A stretch of DNA of 64,000 nucleotides from Hirudinaria manillensis (lineage: Eukaryota; Annelida; Clitellata; Hirudinida; Hirudinidae): NCBI GenBank assembly GCA_034509925.1, contig CM067538.1, forward strand, positions 5,930,778 through 5,994,777, in the 5' to 3' direction. Shown here piece by piece: positions 52,286-64,000 of this stretch. How positions within the stretch are numbered: position 1 is the stretch's first letter; every line of letters starts with the position of its first letter. Position numbers and translations under genes: made by a program. The notes under the pieces are model-generated. The model did not search any database, was not told where the DNA came from, and saw only the letters and a program-made list of their open reading frames with translations.

Positions 52286-52449
52286 TTTATTATTTTTGAA
52301 TTTCAAATTTAATCAAATTTAATTAACTAGTTCAAATTAAAATAGTTCAAAAATTGAGTCTTTAATCTTCACAATTGCGAAGTTGCCAAAAGAATTGCCA
52401 CGTTTGCATTTTTCTTGATTATTTTGGTCAGGCGTAAACTGGCCGAGAT

Positions 52450-55400
52450 CTAGACCCACACGTATTTCTTGCAATGCTCTTCGGCCTTATAAAAATGAAA
52501 ATGATATTATTATATTATATTATATTATATTATATTATATTATATTATATTATATTATATTATATTATATTATATTATATTATATTATATTATATTATAT
52601 TATATTATATTATATTATATTATATTATATTATATTATATTATATTATATTATATTATATTATATTATATTATATTATATTATATTATGATATTTATTAT
52701 AAATATCGTTTATTATTATTATTAAGTAATTACTAGAAATTTGTTTGAAAATAATTTTGAAATGAAAAGTAGCAATTGGTTATAATAGCAATAATTATCA
52801 AGTACTTTCGCAAAAAATTGTTCTTAAATATCAAAAATCAAGTCTTACCTCACAAAACTTGGCGTTCATTGGACTTGAACACCAAAAGTTTGGACCAGCG
52901 ATGCATTTAAAACTTGCTCCTTGGTTTTCCGAGACACTGCAAACTTTTAGCATCTAAGAAATAAATTGATTCCAAAATTCAAACTGGGAATCCTATATTT
53001 TTTTCACGTTTTTTGTTTAAGAAATGTATTCAGGTTTATTTGTATAATATCTGACCATTAATTAACTGACTATTAAAGAGTTATATAAAGAAAAATATAT
53101 CCAACCGAACAAATTTTGTCTGTTGGAACGAACTCGTTCATATGTTGGATCAGAGATTCTCCATGGTTCTCTTGGAAAGTGAAGCACTGCAGATAATGAT
53201 TATTGAGTATAGTGAGACCATATTTAAATAAAGATTCTTCATAATTTCTTTTGCTTTTATAATTTTAATTCATCATTTAATTGGCTGTATAAGATATTTT
53301 ATCTATGTTTTCATTGAAACTCACGGAGTTTTGGTATTTGCAAGGCAGCATAGGGCACGACTGAGGGAAGGTTGACCTCAAAACAGAACTGTTTCCTTCC
53401 GATAATTCCTCGAGCAGTCTGACCACAACCTCGCATGTTTCGCATTGGCTGGACACTTCTAGAGCTGTTTGGACATCAGATATTATGCTTAAAGACATTC
53501 GCCTGAACGTAACCAAGATTTTAAAATAAATTAAAAAGAAATTACAATCGCCGTTGACACAGATGTGTGTAAAGCAGGCATGGATGGTCTGACAGATTTT
53601 TTCAGAAGAAGCTTTTTCCAAGAGAAGATCAATCAATTTATCGGCAAATTCTTTTATGACTTCCTCGCACTCTTTGCGAAGGAACTTTGGCACATGATCG
53701 CACGCTTTTGCTAATTCCTCTTTCACTTTATCCTAATATTTTAATAATATTAGACGAATTAAAATTTATTCAGAATATATTTTGAATCGTTGCTATTTTT
53801 GTCAATCTATTTTATTAATTAATTATCGAATCAGATCCTTCTAAGAAATAAGTCCATAAAACCGCTAATTATTGATAATTGAGAAGCCTTAAACCTAATG
53901 ACGCTTACAACATTCCGTACAAACTAGTCTAACCCTGGTGGGACTTGAACCAATGGCTTTCTTGACCTCGTCGAAAGCCTTGATGCAAAACTTACACCAG
54001 AAGCTTTTCACGGAACTGGAAAAACTGGATCTTTGTGGAATTATGCCTTTCCCTGATCCACAATAACCAGATGCCCGACATCTTCCAAGGAGATCCTGGT
54101 AATAATTAATAATTTTTACTATAATTTTATAGGTAATAGTTAGTAATTTTATCAATGTTAATGCTGGTTGTTATGAACTTCCCAAGCTTAATGCAAATGG
54201 TTTTTAAGGGACTTTGTTAATTAAATAAGGCAAAATGTTGTTAGAGTTAATTTTGGGCGATTCTATTGTTATTAACATTACTTCTATTATTATCAAACAC
54301 CATCACCACTGCTAGTACTATTATTAATAACAATAAATGTATTTTATTCTCACATTTTCCGGTAATAGCGAGTTGAATAACTCTTCAATAGGTTGGCTGA
54401 GGATAGCACCACACTGTAAACAAATTATTTTATAATTTAAGTAATAATAAGCAATAATAACAGAATTTATTTGTACACTTTTAAAGTCAACTAACCAATA
54501 TTTTGTCTGCTTCCATAGCACTGCAGATGCTTTTTGATGCTTGGGACTTGATAAGGTCCTTTGAAGTTCAACATTAATCAGGACGTTATATAAATATATA
54601 TATATATTGTTAGCATATTATAATTGGTTGTTAATTAATTTGATTATTTATTCATTAAATATTTACAATTTTACCTTTTTATCTTTATCTTGCTGAAATT
54701 CGTTCATGATGGTTAAAGTATTGAGACATTTTTCACAGTCATTACCAGTTGAGACTTCCTGATATGAATATTTTAAACCTTTACAAAGCTGTTATAATGA
54801 ATTATTTCTTTAAAAAATTTTTTTATAATATTTAAAGGAGTAATAATAAAGAAATAAGCCAAATATAATACGAGGTATTTAGATAAATATTTTAACCGAA
54901 TGTTTATTCGAGCAGTTCGTAATTAAAAATAATGTTTATAATTATTCCCCTTTTAAGCTGGAAATCCCGTGATTGTTTGTTTTAGATTAAGTTAATTGTC
55001 GCTAAACCAAGATGGGGAAGCACAGATGTGGAAAACCGCCTCTGTCGCTGTGAAAAAGCGCTATATAAATGAACTTCATTTATATAAATGCATTTTGCAT
55101 AAATGCATAAATGAACCTCATTTATATTTTAAAAAGACTAGTTATTGTAATAGAACCTAACGTCTTTGCATTAAAAATCTCGCTTAAATATCGTTAATAA
55201 TTCTTTATTATACAAATTTTTGAATGCATTAACCTTATCCAAGTTGTCAGTTTTCCAGGCCGATGAAGAACAGAATTCAACGGCAGAACAAGCGACGGCA
55301 TTTTGGAAGGTGCTGCACCAAAACTTTTCTCCAATGAGACACTCGTTCATTGAGAGGACTGCCACCATCGAGCCTATGAACAGAGACCACATACAATAGA

Positions 55401-55576
55401 GGACTACATAGGATAACTGTATATTAAACGATTGTTTACGATTATAAAATTAACTAACAGTTTTTAAAACTATTTTGTAAAATAACTCGGTCATCATATT
55501 GGTTATCAATATTTCATTAACTATTGCCAACAAACTCACAGCTCAAGGATAGGAAGAGTATGATCGAGGACGCCAT
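52450..55576 (-). CDS. Prosaposin-like precursor B (SapA - 3 SapB - SapA)
   Basis: Eleven minus-strand exons: 55576-55540, 55373-55234, 54758-54675, 54558-54496, 54413-54354, 54095-53934, 53732-53546, 53464-53325, 53186-53106, 52953-52849 and 52485-52450, 364 aa. Exon sizes 37, 140, 84, 63, 60, 162, 187, 140, 81, 105 and 36 nearly copy gene A (34, 140, 81, 63, 60, 171, 193, 146, 81, 102, 36). Signal peptide MASSIILFLSLS; SapA (CLIGEKFWC, CSAVEFC, SAW); SapB1 CEKC to GRCRASGYC; SapB2 CKFC to ICQTIHAC; SapB3 CETC to ICSMLKVC with the same extra Cys (MLPC) as gene A; final SapA (PNFWCSSPMNAKFC, HCKKYVW). It is an inverted paralogue of gene A about 17 kb away. Role by family: lysosomal sphingolipid activator. 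TTTATT at 52286. Confidence 0.9.
52507..52688. repeat. ATATT pentanucleotide microsatellite, about 35 units
   Basis: Perfect TTATA/ATATT units over about 178 bp inside the last intron of prosaposin-like gene B, starting 22 bp beyond the last exon's acceptor. The poly-(Tyr-Ile) ORF here is not a gene. Confidence 0.95.
55020..55110. repeat. Dispersed AGCGC-TATATA repeat fragment
   Basis: The motif TCGCTGTGAAAAAGCGCTA and then TATAAATGAACTTC in intron 2 of gene B. A related TTTATATAGCGCC occurs at 15778-15792 and TTGTATAGCGCTTAAG at about 21592. Matching AGCGC/TATATA words at three sites suggest copies of one short interspersed element. Confidence 0.4.
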
Positions 55577-55662
55577 GGCAGGATAGTACCAGCAGTGATT
55601 CAACAAACGCTGAGAGCAGACCAGTTGTTTGTTTCACCAGTTGTCATCGGGCTGCTGCACCC

Positions 55663-55671
55663 CTATTTATC
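55663..55671 (-). promoter_or_regulatory. TATA-like element of prosaposin-like gene B
   Basis: GATAAATAG on the minus strand, 88 bp before the start codon. Weaker than the other TATA words. Confidence 0.4.
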
Positions 55672-57245
55672 ACCATCATATGGTTCCGGCTAGTGATATC
55701 ATCATCATTATCAACCACACAGTTGCCTTTTTTCGTAACTTGATTCATGGAACCCAAATTGTCTGAATTAGCTCGATTAATTACCCATCTTTGGAATTAA
55801 CGAAATTGCTTTGAGGTTATCATTTCCCAGAGCTATTTCTGACTTTAAAAAATCTTTGTGATGTGACTTCATCACAAAAGTATCTTTAAAAACTAATCTG
55901 ATCTAATTCCTCTTGTAAGGAACTTTCGTGGAAGCGCTAATGATAATTGGTGATGCAATATTGTATCTATTGTTAGAAAACATTATTTTCGTAAATGCCG
56001 TTATTTTCGTTTAATTATTGCAAAAGAAAGTGTTATATGTATTGGATACAAAGTTGATATTGTGGCAATAATTACAATTATTCGTTTGGCAATATTCGTT
56101 CTGCATGAGATAATTATTAATAATCTCATTAGAGTTATTCGTTAAATATTGTTTATTTATTTGTTTATTTATAAAAAAATTTTTCTTCTAATATTTATAA
56201 AAATAAAATTTAATTTACTGAGAAGTGCAAGTCTTAGCAATGATTCTAGCCATTTTGATTTCACAAATGAAATAAGCCTAAACCCTTAATCGTATTATTA
56301 CAAATATATTATTGGGACATGGGACTTCCTATTAAACATTCCTATCGAGGAAAAAAGAAGACTTCAAGTTGGATCTAATATTATTATATCATGATGATAC
56401 GACCATTAATCGGTCTATAATTTGGGATAAACGTAATTTTTTTTTCTCATGCCGTCAGATGCCTCTTAAGTACAGACGGAGGTCGTGAAACTCATAAGCT
56501 TTTAATATGTTGCTGTCAACGGCATCAGTTATTATTAACGGGCTAATAATAATAATAATAATAATAATAATCTCTGAAAAAGAAAAGACCTTGAAAGATG
56601 ATGATAATCGGAGAGAGCGTCGATTTCTCCTTTTCTAACCTTTCAGAAAAAATAAACTCCTCGACCTAATTTCTTGAATTACTTACGCAATAATAATAAT
56701 AAATGTTTATTTATAATTTATACTTATAAATAAATATTTGTATCATTATATTTATTTACGAAAGGATTGAAATCAATTGATGAGAAAAACACTTTTAGCC
56801 ACAAACTGTCTCCGAAGTGGCTGCTAATTTAGGGTTTGAAATGCTGGGGCCCGAAATGATATTTTAAGGAATGCGTTTTTGTTAAATCAATTTTATTCCA
56901 ATGTCATAAAGGTTAGTGCATTAAATCATTAACTACATTGATCACCATGTCCAGACCTTTACCTTCAAAATTCCAAAATGGCTTTGAATATTAAAGAAAT
57001 TGATAAAAAAAAATAAAAATAAAAACATTTTATAAACTTCAGCAATGCGCTCACAAACTCACAAAGTAACAAATTTCCAAAACGAAGCCAACAAAGTAAT
57101 TGAAATAAATTCTTACATCTTATTTCAACAACAAATAAATCAACAAATCCAACAGTCAAGTGATCAAGTTTAGATTGAAATTCATCGATCGTGGATTCCA
57201 CAAGCAAAAGCAGCTTTTGCAAAGATTTCCATAGAAATATGGTGA
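55672..57245. other. Intergenic spacer between prosaposin-like genes B and C
   Basis: AAT run at 56547-56570. No gene recognised; the ORF at 56965-57222 on the minus strand matches nothing I know. TTTATT at 57246 is the likely polyadenylation signal of gene C. Confidence 0.6.
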
Positions 57246-57387
57246 TTTATTAAAAAATAAAAATAAATGTTTTTATTAACACGAATCCAAACGATCCTAA
57301 TCAGAAATCAAGGATTTGCCTGATTGATGGTCAATCATTGTTATCGGCTCGTCAATCAATCAATGTTATCATCAATCGTTTTTCTTT

Positions 57388-58196
57388 TTATTTCCAAAAG
57401 AATTTTTTGCAGTAATCTTCAGCCTAAAACAAAAAATAAAACACTATTAGTCACTCATCAACACTGATGAAAATGAAGATAATATTGTATTACATATATG
57501 TGTGTACAATTGTTCCAAAAAAATAATAAATTAACTTAATTATTAATAAGTTAATAAGTTAATAATCATTATTAGTTAATAATGAATTAAGTTTCTCTGC
57601 TAACTCTCTATTATATTGACCTAATTAACCTGACCTAATTTGGGACTGGAAATTTATTTTAAAAAACGTTTGATTACCTAATTTTTATTCAAATTTTAAA
57701 TCTGTCAACAAAGTCACACCTCAGGAGTGCAATCAATTACATAGTAGTTAAACTAACCATTAAATACTCTAATACAAGTATTATAAAACACATATTAAGC
57801 TGAATTTGTTGATAATTTAAAATAATTTCAAAAATTTCAAAACCAGCCACCATAGAAGCCACTTAGCAAAGACAATGGCTAGGAACTTACCAAGCAAAGT
57901 TCTGCATTCTTAGGACTGGAGCACCAGAACTCTGGACCAGAAATGCATTTGTGATGCTCTCCTCCACCAATTCCTTCACACAGGTTGAGAAACTGGTTCA
58001 ATAAAAGATAAATAATAAGTAATGTTAATTAATTATCTAATATTATAAAGGTTATGATAGCATTTAAAACCGATTGAACCGAGGCATGAGCTTTGAACTT
58101 ACCTGACAGATGCCACGTGGAGAAAAGAAATGGGCAATGTAATGGATGATGAGGTTGCTGTATTCTTCAATCACATTTTGGCACTGGAATGATACA

Positions 58197-58227
<31 letters not shown>

Positions 58228-61200
58228 CAAATACCAGGCTAACTGCCTGAAGTTTACTGATTGTGATAGCATTACTAGAGCACATGTAAATTATATATTA
58301 TATACGTTATTATATTGTATATAAATATCACATGCACAATAATGTAATGTTTGTAAATTACACACTATATGTATTACTAGATTGTATATAAGTTGTATGT
58401 ATTACTACATTGCATACTGCTCTTTACAGTAGCTTTACATACTAAAAGGTAGCACAAAACAATTATAGTAATCGAGCATTGTATACACAACATACAAAGT
58501 GGAAATACAAACCGTTTCGTGCAATGAGTCAGGGAGAAGGCCGCAGCCCTTCAAGAAAAACTTCTTAATTTGGATAACAACAGCATCAGTTTCCAGAAGT
58601 GCTTGCAAATATTGGGCAATTATTTGGCATGTTTCACATTTGTCTGCTCCAACATTTAAGTCTGTAAGGTCAAGGGTTAATCATAATTTGATAATTAATT
58701 ATTAATCTTATCATTTACGTAAAATTTAATGACATTGGAATTTGTAAATCCTAAACTCAATTATTATCATTACTATAATATTATTATTATCTTTCATTAC
58801 TTGTTATCATTAATCCTAAGCTAATATTATCATTATAATAATAATATTATTATTATTATCTTTTTCATTACTTATATTCATTATTATTAATAATTTATTA
58901 TTATTATAGTTGTAATTATCATAATTAGTTTAGTAATTGTAAATCTTGATTAATTCATTAATTCGTTCAATGGAGAAATCCCACCTTCGGATTTGATTTC
59001 AAGAAGCGAATCACAAATTCCCAACATGTGACATATTTGCTTAGCATCCTGGAACAAAACATGGAGGCACTTAATGATAGGTTATAATCATATTTATGAT
59101 AAAGTTAAATTAATAATAATAAATAATTAATTATTAATCCAGACAGTCATTAAGGTATGAAACATCTGGACATAACAAATGTATATTTTTTTTTCAAATG
59201 TTGTTCCTAATTTACCAAACTGTGAGCTCAAATAATATAAAAATAATATAAATATAATAAATATATATATAAATATCAAATAATGCGGATATCTTGTAAC
59301 TTGAAGGTCAAATACCCACCAAGTGCTTAGCAATCTTCTCCAACGTTGGGGCTCCATAGCTAAGGATCAGGTCAGAACACTGAAAAGAATTGAATGCAAT
59401 GATTATATTTAAAAATTCATATTAATTATTATAGGAGATAAATAATATAAAAGAGTATGTTATATAATAATTAATAATACAAAAGATTAATGTTAATTAT
59501 TATTATTATAGGAGATAATTAATTATTATTAATTAATCATTATTATTTATTTATTTATTATTTTAGGAGATAACAAACAAAAAGCAAGCAAACCAACCTC
59601 CCCCGATGCTTTTCCAAAGAGTGGACAAATGTGGTTCAATGAATAATCCAGGATTTCTTTCTGTTTTGTTGAAAATGTTCCAATTAGTTATAAACAAGTA
59701 ATTAATTAGTTAATTAGTTAGCTGATTAACATAGTTACTGTAATCTATCCAGGTAATAAAATAGGACGAAATGTTACGCAGCTTCAGCACTAACAAGTGA
59801 TTATTAAATCGTTAAAGACAGTAAATGATTAAAAAAAAAGGAACGTGCTCGCAAAATATTGCAAAAGATTATAAGAATTGCTAATAAATATTTATAATAA
59901 TAATAAACAATTAATATTAATAATAACAATAATGAACAATTAATAATAATAATAATCATTATCATCATCATAATCATCCTCCTGATGTTACAAAGTTTTA
60001 AGTAACTGCTCCTCCGACCTGAAACTTGGGGTCCGCGAGTTTTTCGACAAATTTGCCGGCAATGAATCGACATCCCAAGCATGCCGTGTCGGAAAGCTGG
60101 AAGAGAAAAAAAAAGAATAAAAATAAAAAAGAATAAAAATTAAATTAAAAGTTTTTCAGAAAATAATGCAACAATGGAGTCAGGGTTAGGGTTAGGGATT
60201 TATTATCACTTAATTTGAAGTCTTAATAGTGGAAATGACCTTTTATAAAGGTTACAATTAATAAAAATGATGATGATGATGATGATGATGGTGGAAGTGA
60301 TGATGATGATGATGATACCTTCTGGTCAACAGGGGAATGCACGTCTTTCTTGCAGAAGATGGCACAAATCAAGTTTGGATCCTTGAATCAACAAAAGGTT
60401 TTAATAAACACTATGCGACAGAGTCTCACGTCTTTTGTAATAAATAAATAAATTAATTAATTAATTACTTAACTAGCAACATGGATTAAACATGCACAAC
60501 TAACTGAAGTAAACTTTGCTGATGTGAGTGACATATGAGAGTCCTTAACAATGCACCGACGCTAATACTAGCAATGACTTAATTTACGGCTAAGCCCTGA
60601 CTTTAGCAATTATTAGTATTTTATTATTAATATTATTAATTAATTAATAATAGTTGTTGCCATTGATTTGTTGCTATTGTTGCAAACACAATTAATTCGT
60701 TTTAAACATAATAAAATTGTTTAAAATTTGTATTAAAATCGACAAAAAGATTTTTTTTTAAATGCTCACAAAGCTTCTGCGAAGGGAATCAAAGAACCGT
60801 GGAACGTACTTCTCAGCCACTTCCCTGCACTTTTAACGAGAATATTCGTAACAATTAAGGAATATTATTTACCATTTTAATAATAATAACAATTAAGAAA
60901 ACATGTGAACATCAAGAAATCAATAAGATAATTAATATTAATTATGTTAATGAGATAAATTTTCATTCAAAGCTGACCTTAGCCTTGCCAATGAGGAAGA
61001 AATTGCAGATGACATTATCTATAAAGTCCAGGACCTTTTTCTGAAAATCATTAATTTAATTAATTATTTATTTAATTATTTATTTATTTATGCCAACAAA
61101 TGATGCTTAATGTGTTTAATTATGAAGTTTTATATATATAAATAATATACAAATATATATTCAATATAGATTGCTATAATATAATTTGAATTATGGCCAT

Positions 61201-62263
61201 TTACAGGGCACTATCAGAATGACGATGACAGCTTTGCATCTTGCTGTTCATTGTTAATTATTACAAAATTAAATATTGAAATTCTTATTAATAAGAATAA
61301 TTAAATATTATTATTATTGATTATATTATTGATAATATGAATTAAATAACATTCATCCAATGAATAATTAATATTCATTTTTACCACAAATTATGTTAAT
61401 TCACATAATTAACTTGTTAACAATTATATTTACTAAATTAGACAGACCTCTGTCTCATTGCTCAAGAGGTTTTCCTTTGTGCTGTTAACAAAGTTGATGC
61501 AATCCTCACAAATTCCTTTGATAGGCTGTCGATTAAAAAGATTTAAAAAATTAATTAAAAGTTAATTCTAACTAAAACCTGCATTTATTCCTTCCAATTA
61601 ATTAATTAACTATCAGTTGATCATAACTAATAACATAACGAGCATCACTAATTTCATATCAATGGTGTTTGTGACTGTGGATAGCAATAATAATCTAATC
61701 TGTGAAATTAAAAGAAAGAATTGATGAATAAATAATGGATGGATGGATGGATGGATATATTTATGAAATTAGATTTACAAATTTTTACAAAGATTTACAA
61801 ATGGACAGTTAGCCTAATGAATGGATGAATGGATGATGAACAAATGAATAATTGAATGAACGAACAAACGAATGAACGAATGAATGAACGAATGAATGCA
61901 ACAACCTCCTTCTTATCCTCATTCTTTACAAAGTAATGATCATCACTGGCCTTCATCTCAGTGTAGAATTGATTCTTGCAGAGACCAATAAGGCCACAAA
62001 TGACCTTGGGATCCTGAATTGTAAAGGTCACGAATGATTTTAAAGCGACTGGCTAAATACGAATATCAATCACAACGTTAACAACCACATTTTAAATTTA
62101 TTTATGAATAATTAATAATCCTCTAAAAAAATGTCCATCAAAAAGCTTTTAATGCTCATAAAAAAAAATCTTGTTATTTTTAAAAACAATTGTTTAATAA
62201 CACACAATAATTACCAGGTGAAAAGTGGTTGTTAGCAATTAATGGTAATTTAATTACAATTAC

Positions 62264-62333
<70 letters not shown>

Positions 62334-64000
62334 ATTACTATTATTTTTACTATTGTTATAACTATTATCATTATCATTACTGTTATTATTATTATTATCA
62401 TTATTATTATTATTAGTAGTATTACTGCTATTATTAGTTCAAATTAATCATCTTGACATGCACTGCAGGCAGCACTTATCACATGGGGATGAATTGCCAA
62501 CGAGGTGCATGACTCACTTCCTCGATTCAATCACACGACCTTATCGTGACGATTGCATTATCAATTAATACGACCAAAGTCACCAGATCTAAACGTCCAT
62601 GAATAATTAATTAACAAAAGTTGCAAACTGATTAATATTCTATTAATTGTTTGTCAAGACATCATCACAGACTGACATCATAATGTAAAACAGTCAAAGC
62701 CACTCAGTCAGAGCCACTCAGTCAAAGCCACTCAGTCAAAGCCACTCAGTCAAAGCCACTCGGTCAAAGCCACTCAGTCAGAGCCACCCAGTCCAGCCAC
62801 ACAACAAAAAGATGGTATGATGAATAAATTATCATTTCCACCACAAATGGTCTCCACAGACTACCATGGTAACCTCACAATCCACCCTATTGCACGACCC
62901 CAATCGCCTCTGTCAACGCACACATCGCCGTATCCTCACCACTTTTTCCTGAATGAGCTCTACAATGTATGGCAGACCCTCCTTGATGATGGTCTTGCAC
63001 TGGAATTAAAAGAAAAATTACATTATCATATCATATTATATTAATTATGATTATATCATAATGCATTAATTATTACTATATCTTATTATATTAATTATTA
63101 TTAGAAAATACATAAAAAAGTATCTTATTAAATCGGCATGCAATCGTTTAATCCACGGTAACCCTCCAAACAGTTCCCACCTCTGCAGAAGCCTTGGTAC
63201 TCGGTATGAGATTGCAAGCGGTCATCAAGAAGTCCTGAATGAATTCCTGCAATAAAATAAATTCAAAAAAATTCATAATTATAGTTATAAAAACGTAACA
63301 TTACGTGTTAAGAATTGTTACTATTATATTATAATATGATATTAAGAATAATAACTACTTTTATTGTTTATTTTTGTCGAGCATTTATAAACTTGATACT
63401 GAAATCTTGAAAAGAAAAAGACCGGCAGCACCGACTGACCATTGACTTGTTCTGCGATAACATCTTGATGACATCTTTGACGATGGTTTCGCAAAACAAA
63501 CACACTTCCGAAGGATCCTTTAACGAATAAGTGGTTAATTAGATCAAAATGTACTCATTTTCCTTTAAAAAAAGATTTAAAAAATGCTCTGAAATAAGGT
63601 CATCAGAACTGATGAAACTAATTTGAATTATAACAGGCAATTGTCATCACATTTCTAAATTTCTAATTTCTTCGGAATAAAAATCTTGATCAATTTGTCA
63701 AAACTTGTAACAACTTCAGTACAACAGAGACACAAAAAGCTCTTTGTCTAGCTTGAGCAAAAGTAATTTATAATCAGCCATTTGATCATAATTAGCTTGA
63801 ATATCTTACTTAAGCTCTGATGAATCAGTTAATCTTCTTTTTATGCAATTTCACACACAATTCATTAAACACGATTAGCATGAAAATTGTCCTACTTCTG
63901 TCGGATTTTCGTTCTTCCAAACCGTGGTCTTGCAATGGCTGAAAGCAGAGCATTTTGCAGCCTCTTTGAAACCACTGCACCAAAAGTGTTCACCCTGTGA
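57388..64000 (-). CDS. PSAP: Prosaposin C (SapA - 4 SapB - SapA), 5' end off the window
   Basis: Sixteen exons visible on the minus strand: 64000-63896 (cut), 63517-63440, 63246-63181, 62999-62940, 62013-61906, 61525-61448, 61040-60978, 60829-60770, 60381-60319, 60096-60019, 59660-59598, 59379-59320, 59048-58985, 58661-58513, 58183-58103, 57992-57891 and a 36-nt last exon 57423-57388, 437 aa. The four-SapB layout is that of vertebrate prosaposin. N-terminal SapA: GEHFWCSG, CSAFSHC, TTVW. SapB1 CLFC to ICGLIGLC, SapB2 CEDC to LICAIFC (C5-C6 spacing 4 instead of the usual 6), SapB3 CLGC to ICHMLGIC, SapB4 CETC to ICQFLNLC. Final SapA: PEFWCSSPKNAELC and YCKKFFW. Each SapB except the fourth is spread over four exons of about 78, 63, 60 and 63-108 nt with phase-0 joins. 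It acts in lysosomes as a sphingolipid activator by family. Confidence 0.92.
60183..60198 (+). repeat. Short telomere-like tract
   Basis: AGGGTTAGGGTTAGGG in an intron of prosaposin C. Second interstitial TTAGGG site in the window. Confidence 0.6.
60266..60316. repeat. GAT microsatellite against a prosaposin C splice donor
   Basis: Two short GAT runs split by GGTGGAAGTGATG. They end at the donor of exon 60381-60319 (AAG|GTATCAT), so the donor itself overlaps the repeat. Confidence 0.8.
61737..61905. repeat. GGAT and GAAT/GAAC tetranucleotide arrays in prosaposin C intron
   Basis: (GGAT)5 at 61737-61757 and a degenerate GAAT/GAAC/AACG array at about 61815-61900. The second array abuts the donor of exon 62013-61906. 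Confidence 0.8.
62261..62330. repeat. ATT microsatellite in prosaposin C intron
   Basis: About 22 ATT units, then mixed ATT/ATC to about 62440. Confidence 0.95.
62691..62800. repeat. 14-bp tandem repeat, about 8 copies
   Basis: Unit CAGTCAAAGCCACT at 62691 and every 14 bp to 62789; four exact copies, others differ at one or two bases (CAGTCAGAGCCACT, CGGTCAAAGCCACT). It lies in an intron of prosaposin C. Confidence 0.95.

Noticed and set aside
52474..52725. 83-aa (Tyr-Ile)n ORF
   Set aside because: Translation of the ATATT pentanucleotide repeat inside an intron.
31031..64000. Calling the SapB-only proteins amoebapore-like pore formers
   Set aside because: The fold allows it, but no pore-specific residues can be told apart by eye; left as a possibility only.

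Overview
This is an AT-rich animal (bilaterian) genomic window. The evidence is spliced genes with small GT-AG introns, single-exon genes with AATAAA signals, and families restricted to or typical of animals (CMIP, TMEM9, RNF41/Nrdp1, prosaposin, BPI/LBP). The heavy load of ATT, GAT/CAT, GGAT and GATT microsatellites and the large saposin family suggest an aquatic invertebrate, perhaps a lophotrochozoan. That placement is inference and no marker settles it.

Layout. 1-11.8 kb: the 5' part of a minus-strand CMIP-like gene (four exons found, 11,746 to 4,582), its introns swollen by microsatellites and an 18-copy 40-bp satellite; later exons were not found. 11.8-19.8 kb: mostly non-coding, with clusters of nuclear-receptor-type half-sites and CRE-like motifs and two weak short ORFs. 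19.8-30.1 kb: a compact housekeeping block: TMEM9 (-), ZMPSTE24 (-), a DYRK/HIPK-like pseudokinase (-), SUPT4H1/SPT4 (+) and a single-exon kinase paralogue (+). 31.0-64.0 kb: a lipid-binding-protein region: a prosaposin-like gene (+), RNF41 (-), a BPI/LBP gene with an unusual inter-barrel linker (-), two secreted SapB-only genes (-), a second 3-SapB prosaposin-like gene (-), and a four-SapB prosaposin cut by the right window edge (-).

How the genes relate. Five saposin-family genes share exon-intron phase. Four visible first exons end in phase 1 after 34 or 37 coding nt, and the three prosaposin-like genes share a 36-nt last coding exon. They therefore arose by local duplication and inversion. 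The 3-SapB genes at 31-35 kb and 52-55 kb are near-identical in exon plan. The SapB-only genes have lost both SapA end domains. With the BPI/LBP gene in the middle, the right half is a cluster of secreted or lysosomal lipid-handling and possibly antimicrobial proteins. All multi-exon models were built by reading splice sites by hand. Each keeps one open frame across all joins, and junction residues match the vertebrate families as I know them; no search was run.
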